Assembly: GCA_034359265.1 (NCBI GenBank)
Contig: CP136892.1
Location: 14,866,501 to 14,930,500 of the forward strand
Direction: 5' to 3'
DNA from: Canna indica
Taxonomy: Eukaryota; Streptophyta; Magnoliopsida; Zingiberales; Cannaceae
DNA length: 64,000 nucleotides
A program made the translations under genes and the position numbers. Shown here piece after piece: positions 59,162-64,000 of this stretch. Each line of letters starts with the position of its first letter. Position 1 is the stretch's first letter. Below the pieces are notes generated by a model. The model was not told the DNA's origin. It was given only the letters and a program-made list of their open reading frames with translations, and ran no database searches.

Positions 59162-59940
59162 ATGTTCCTGTCTGAGGATCGGGGTAGTCCGGGGGGGGGG
59201 GGGAGGGGAGGAGGAGGGGGAACCTGCAAAAGACATAGACACTCTGATGCTCAAGTTAAAAGGACTCTAAGATGGAGGTAATAAAAAATAGAACTTAAGT
59301 AGGTTACCTGAGGCATGTCGTGTCTGTAGTTATTGTGGGTGGAAGTGATGACACCGCTCGATAATCTCACGGGGATATTACTCAGAATGGGTCGAGACTA
59401 ATATCGGAGATAGCGAATTTGTAACGGTGTCTCTCCTAGTTAGGTGCAACTCCGGAGGGGGGAGGAGGAGGGGGAACCTGCAAAAGACATAGACACTCTG
59501 ATGCTCAAGTTAAAAGGACTCCAAGGTAGAGATAATATAAAATAGAACTTAAGTAGGTTACCTGAGGCATGTCGTGTCTGTAGTTATTGCAGGTGGAAGT
59601 GATGACACCGCTCGATAATCTCACAGGGATATTACTCAGAATGGGTCGAGACTAATACCGGAGATAGTGGATTTGTAATGGTGTATCCCTCGTGATAAAG
59701 AATGACATGGATGTCCTTGTATGGTCAGGTGGAACCCCGGGTGGAGCCATTTGGTTTGGCTCAAGTCAGGTTCGGGAGTATGGCTAGATGGAGCCCTCGG
59801 GCAGAGCCGTATGGTCTGGCTAGAGTTGAGTTGTAGGGCGCTGTTGGATCTAATCTGACCGGGCCCAATAGTACTTGTGCAGTCCACAGCCCCTGAGCTT
59901 AGTCGGAGTTTGAAGGATTGCGTACCGAGCTCTAAGTGAT
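59162..59940 (-). repeat. Gypsy-type LTR fragment with internal 254-bp duplication
   Basis: In minus orientation it matches the remnant at 13706-14165, with GGTAACCTACTTAAGTTC, AACTTGAGCATCAGAGTGTC and an end like CAGGAACATT at about 59162. A G-run (59191-59203) corresponds to the poly-C tract of the first remnant. A 254-bp unit (about 59208-59461) is repeated at 59462-59715. The right end is interrupted by a CACTA terminus at 59941. Confidence 0.75.
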
Positions 59941-60680
59941 CACTACTAGAATTGTCATTGTCACCTATGGCTCAGGCCGTGGCTGAACCGTCGATGACGA
60001 CTATCACGGGACGGTGCAGACTGTGGCAAAACGCCGTCACTGATGTGCGCACGCGTCTCGGGTAAGTTATGATGGCCAGCCTCAGCCGTCATAAGTAATC
60101 ATCAGTGACAGTCGCTCGCGCTGTTGTTGATTTAAACACATCAGTGACAGTCCTAGGCGGATGTCGCTGATTTAAACACATTAGCCGCAGTTGAGAGCCA
60201 TCAGTGATATTATTAGCAATCGTGATATTTGGTGTTGCCTAGGCCATCAGCCATTTACGATATGCTTTCCGTCACGGTGTAGTGATGGTAAGCCATGACT
60301 GAAGTTATATCCTGTAACTGAAAAAAATTGAAAATTCCTGAATACAATGATATATATACATTACAATCTATTTACAATCACATATTACAACCACATAACA
60401 TCATACACATGCATTTTCAACCAACCATACAAGTTTGCTTAAATATCATTAATCTAAGCCTCAAATCGGAGGCAAACAAGTATCAAAATATCATATATAT
60501 AACTATAAGTATATAAACAACTATCAGCCTCAAATCGAAGGCAAACAAGTATCAAAATATGAAATGTAAAGTATAAACATCTATCAAGTATCTAAGCCTC
60601 AAATGGAGGTTGACAAGTATCAAAATATGAACATCGATCGACTGAATGCCTACTGTGAGTTACTGACCAAATTCGAGCAC
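59941..60680 (+). mobile_element. Orphan left end of a third CACTA element
   Basis: Starts CACTACTAGAATTGTCATTG, preceded by GAT. Subterminal repeats of CATCAGTGACAG, CCGTCACTGATG and GCCGTCATAAGTAATC run to about 60300. AT-rich sequence then resembles 41410-41640 of the complete CACTA (TGAAAAAAATTGAAAATTCC, then ACATA/CATAC text). A second terminus was not found, so it is truncated. Confidence 0.75.
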
Positions 60681-60689
60681 TCGTCATTG

Positions 60690-61435
60690 CAGGTTGATCG
60701 AACGAACAATATATGGACCACACCTTCAGTCGAAACTGCACTAAATGTTGTTTTCAGCACAGTGTGATCTCTCACATGCCTTATTTAACATTTATGTCAT
60801 TTATGCTTTAAAGGTAATATAACTTAAAGTTAAGAAATGTTAAATAAGGATTACTCCCCATTTGGATTCAATAAAAATATGTAAAAAATCAAAATTCTTA
60901 AGAATCAAAATCTAACTTTTGGGGTGTAGTACAAATTTGTGAAAACTGAAAATTTTATAATCTCCCGGGTCAAATATGGATAGGTTAAATATTTTCAAAA
61001 ATTCCTTTAAAATAGGTCTTTAACTTGTTTCTACCTAAGGAACAATTACCGAGACTTTTGGTGCAAAAAAAAAGTCTAAATCATGTAGCCCTCCAATGAG
61101 CTCCCTAGGTTTAGAAAATTTCTGGCCATTTTTTATTTTTCTAGTTTTCAAGTTTTCGGGGTTCGGGTTTCGATATTTTTATTCTTATGCATCAAATAGA
61201 GGATATACATAAAATCTAGACAATCTAGACTTAAACTCAAACTTCTCGATGAATCACGAGCGTCGACAAGCGTCCTTGTCAGTTTATCTTATTTCTCTGA
61301 TTTTTTTTATCGGGGACGTCGTGCGCTAACCGACTTGGAACATGAAAATATTTTTCCATGAAAATATTAGTTTCATATTTGTTATCATCAAAACCGATAT
61401 TAAGACCTAGGTTTGGAAATCTTAGGCTAATACTA
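60690..61435. other. Spacer
   Basis: No supported feature. A minus-strand open frame at 61279-61527 overlaps the probable hAT left end and lacks a domain. Confidence 0.35.
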
Positions 61436-62099
61436 TTCACTAGTGGCATATCCACTATAGGCCTAGTGGGCCCAGTGGCCCCCTGAGATAATTTTTTTCT
61501 AAATTTTTTTTTGAATGACCCCCACAATTATAGGTTCACAGCAGATTGTGAAATATTTTTAGATGGCCCACCATCACTTTTGGATGCACAACGGCACAGT
61601 GCCGTTGAATGAAATCTCAAAAAAATCTTTGCATTTAATGTTGTCATATTTAACTTCCATAAACAAACGACACTATTGATTACCATTTAATGCCACCTGC
61701 TAAATTTTCACTCCTCCCGTCTTCTACTCGTAACTCGCTCATCACACTTTCTCGCTCGTCACTCTCTCTCGTTCGCCTTTTGAATTTGCCCACTTGATGT
61801 CGCGTCTGCCGCCTGTCGCCGAGCTGCCGCTTGCCGTCGGGCTGCAACCTGCAATCCATCGTGTGACTGCAGGCTACTCGTTGCCGATGTCGCTCGTCGA
61901 GTCGCCTTCAATCTCCGCTGGGCTACCGACATCGTACAATATATTTAGTTTATTGATTGTTACTTCTTCGGGTGGTAAGACCAATATTTTTATTTCAGCA
62001 ATATTAATTATTTCAATATTTAGCTTTTGTTTTCTTGCTGATTAAATTGATTGAAATATTTATAGAAATATTTTTAAAAATAAAATCAATAGATAATGA

Positions 62100-63998
62100 T
62101 TCTAGTTCTGAAAATAACAACCTCAATGTAAAAAAGAATACCTAGAAATTTACTTAGAAAATATTTTCGTCAATCCGACTAAACGAATAAAAATATCTAA
62201 GTATCATCCTAATCAAAGGGATGAAATTTGACGAGCTTATCTTCAAAAGGATCCATGTTAGTCAAGAGAGCATGACTTTCCAAAAAGAAAATTTGGGAAT
62301 TCATTTAGGTGTTTTAATCATATATGGTTTAATGAGTTTAGTAATTGGTTAGAGTATAATATATCTAAGGATGCGGCTTTTTATTTATGTTGTTATCTTA
62401 TGGGACCTCAAGCTGGAGAGCAAGGTAGTGGTGATGCATTTACTGTAGAAGATTTTACAAATTGAAAAAAGAAAGATAGATTAGGAATTCATGTTGGAGT
62501 TGGTCCTAATAGTGTTCGCAATCAAGCATGAAAAAATTATGAGGCATTAATGAATCAAAAACAACATATAAGAGTTGTTGTTTGTAAGCAATCTGATCAA
62601 ATGGATAAGGACTATCGAATTCATTTGACAATAGTGGTTGATTGTATTCGATTTCTCCTACGTCGGGGATTGGCATTTCGAGGACATGATGAATCAAAAA
62701 ATTCGAATAATCAATGGAATTTTCTTGAACTTGTTCAATTTCTTGCAAATCATAATGAAGAATTTGATCAAGTGTTAAAATGCTCGTGGGAATCTAAAAT
62801 TGAGAGAACCTAATATACAAAAAAGATATTGTAAATTGTGCTGCCAGTGAGACAACTAAAGTGAATTGATGATCTTGGTGGTGATTTTTTTGTTATTTTA
62901 ATTAATGAATCGCGTGATATTTTAATTAAGGAGAAAATGTCAGTTGTGTTACGCTATGTTGACAAGAAAGGAGACATAGTTGAGTGTTTAGTCTTGTTCA
63001 CATATCTAGTACCACCGCAATATTAATGAAAAATGCATTAGAATCTTTATTTGTAAAATATCAATTAAGTATATCAAAAATACGTAGACAATGTTACAAT
63101 AGTGCTAATAATATGCAAGGCGAATTTTATGGTCTTAAAAGTCTAATATTAAAAGAAAATGAGTGTGCATTTTATATTCATTATTTTGCTCATTAATTAC
63201 AATTGGTACTTGTAGACGTTGCAAAAAAAATAAGTTAAAGTTTCTTCTCTTTTAACTTTGGTTGCAAATTTAACAAATATGGTTGGACTTTCACCTAAGC
63301 GATAAGAAATTCTTCGGGATAGCCAAATAAAAAAAACTCATAGAAGCATTAAAAAATGGTGAAATATCTACTAGACGTCGATTAAATCAAGAAATAACCC
63401 TTAAAAGAGCAGGAGATACTAGTTGGGGATCATACTATTTAGCATAGTTAAGTTTGATTAATATGTTTACTTCTGCTATGGATGTTCTTGAGATTATTGA
63501 AACTGATGGTACCAATTTAGATCAAATAGGTCAAGCAGGTAATTTTTAAGTGCAATGCAATCTTTTGAATTTATTTTCACTTTGCACTTGATGAAGAACA
63601 TTTTAGGAATTAGCAATGCAATCTTTTGAATTTATTTTCACTTTGCACTTGATGAATAACATTTTAGGAATTACTAATGATTTATCTCAAGCACTACAAA
63701 AAAAAATCAAGACATTGAGAATGTAATGTCATTAGTAAAAATATCTAAATGAAGATTGCAATAAATGAGAGATAATGATGGAATATTTTATTGGATGAAG
63801 TTTCTCTCTTTTGTAACAAATATGAGATAATCATTCCAAATATGAATGATATTTTTGTAGTTCCTGGATGACCAAGATAAAAATTGAAAACAAACCTCAA
63901 ACTTACATCATTATCAGATTGAGTTATTTTACCAAGCGATTGATAGATAATTTTATAAACTCAACAATAGGTTCACATAGACAAATACTGAATTACTT
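62100..63998 (+). pseudogene. hAT transposase (TTF zinc finger / DUF4371, ZMYM1-like), many stops
   Basis: The N-terminal TTF-type part is visible as FNHIWFNEFSNWLEY, then AAFYLCCYLMGPQAGEQG near 62310-62420. DUF4371 follows: LTIVVDCIRFLLRRGLAFRG and NNQWNFLELVQFLANHNEEF (62625-62770), then VVLRYVDKKGDIVE-like text and NMQGEFYGLKSLILKENECA (63110-63170) ending IHYFAH. C-terminal pieces MKNILGITNDLSQAL and SLVKISK, then LHHYQIELFYQAIDR, run to the window edge. Numerous stops and frame shifts leave no functional frame. Intact relatives catalyse cut-and-paste transposition with 8-bp duplications. Confidence 0.85.
63552..63673 (+). repeat. 61-bp tandem duplication inside the hAT pseudogene
   Basis: GCAATGCAATCTTTTGAATT starts two adjacent copies at 63552 and 63613 with one or two differences. 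The length is not a multiple of three, so it also shifts the frame. Confidence 0.9.
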
Positions 63999-64000
63999 CT

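Larger units (their letters stand above)
61438..64000 (+). mobile_element. Decayed hAT element (ZMYM1-like), continues past the window
   Basis: A left end near 61438 (CACTAGTGGCATATCCACTA, then GGCCTAGTGGGCCCAGTGGC) looks like the terminus and subterminal region of the hAT group whose transposase is annotated as zinc finger MYM-type protein 1-like. Transposase coding follows from about 62100. The right end lies beyond 64000, so no duplication can be checked. Confidence 0.6.

Noticed and set aside
1..64000. tRNA or rRNA genes
   Set aside because: No convincing tRNA cloverleaf with A/B boxes and no rRNA stretch was noticed by eye. A tRNAscan-type search would decide.

Overview
This is nuclear DNA from a flowering plant. 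The support is plant cytochrome P450 genes of the CYP77 and CYP94 types, a LEC1-type NF-YB sequence, a plant U-box/ARM fragment, a filament-like plant protein fragment, and almost every class of plant transposable element. The intact coding sequence is GC-rich with G/C-rich third positions, while the spacers are very AT-rich. That contrast fits a monocot better than a typical eudicot, but I cannot name the species.

Only one gene looks fully intact: a single-exon CYP77A-like P450 on the minus strand (15492-17012) with a TATA box just upstream. Everything else recognisable is a transposon, a transposon gene, or a gene fragment. From left to right: a full-length but decayed L1-type LINE with an 18-bp target duplication (484-6934); a complete 6.4-kb Mutator-like element with 9-bp duplications (7096-13495) holding a MURA-type transposase gene and a convergent second gene for a zf-GRF/coiled-coil/membrane protein; LTR remnants; CYP77A; AT-rich spacer; a 1.08-kb inverted-repeat element carrying a LEC1-type NF-YB copy (19731-20810); hAT MITEs at 22436-22825 and 26525-26974; a U-box ARM fragment; a copia element (27059-31620) abutting a gypsy LTR-gag segment; a 2.1-kb tandem duplication containing LTR sequence and a UGT72-like pseudogene (34068-38288); and another hAT MITE.

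The clearest event is at 40896-49464. A CYP94-type P450 gene on the minus strand is split by a 7,005-bp CACTA (En/Spm) transposon with a 3-bp ATA duplication. The two gene halves lie in the same frame across the insertion, and the N-terminal part also has a small frameshift. The CACTA carries TNP2/TNPD- and TNPA-type genes and a long hairpin just upstream of the TNP2 start.

The right third is a mosaic: a 5'-truncated LINE, a 1.9-kb foldback element full of a GC/AT-alternating minisatellite, a filament-like-protein pseudogene, a further hAT MITE, two orphan CACTA ends, an LTR fragment with an internal 254-bp tandem duplication, and a decayed ZMYM1-like hAT transposase running off the end. No rRNA, CRISPR array, prokaryotic operon or convincing tRNA was seen. 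Boundaries of complete elements rest on terminal repeats plus target duplications read from the sequence. Family names come from motif recognition without a database search.
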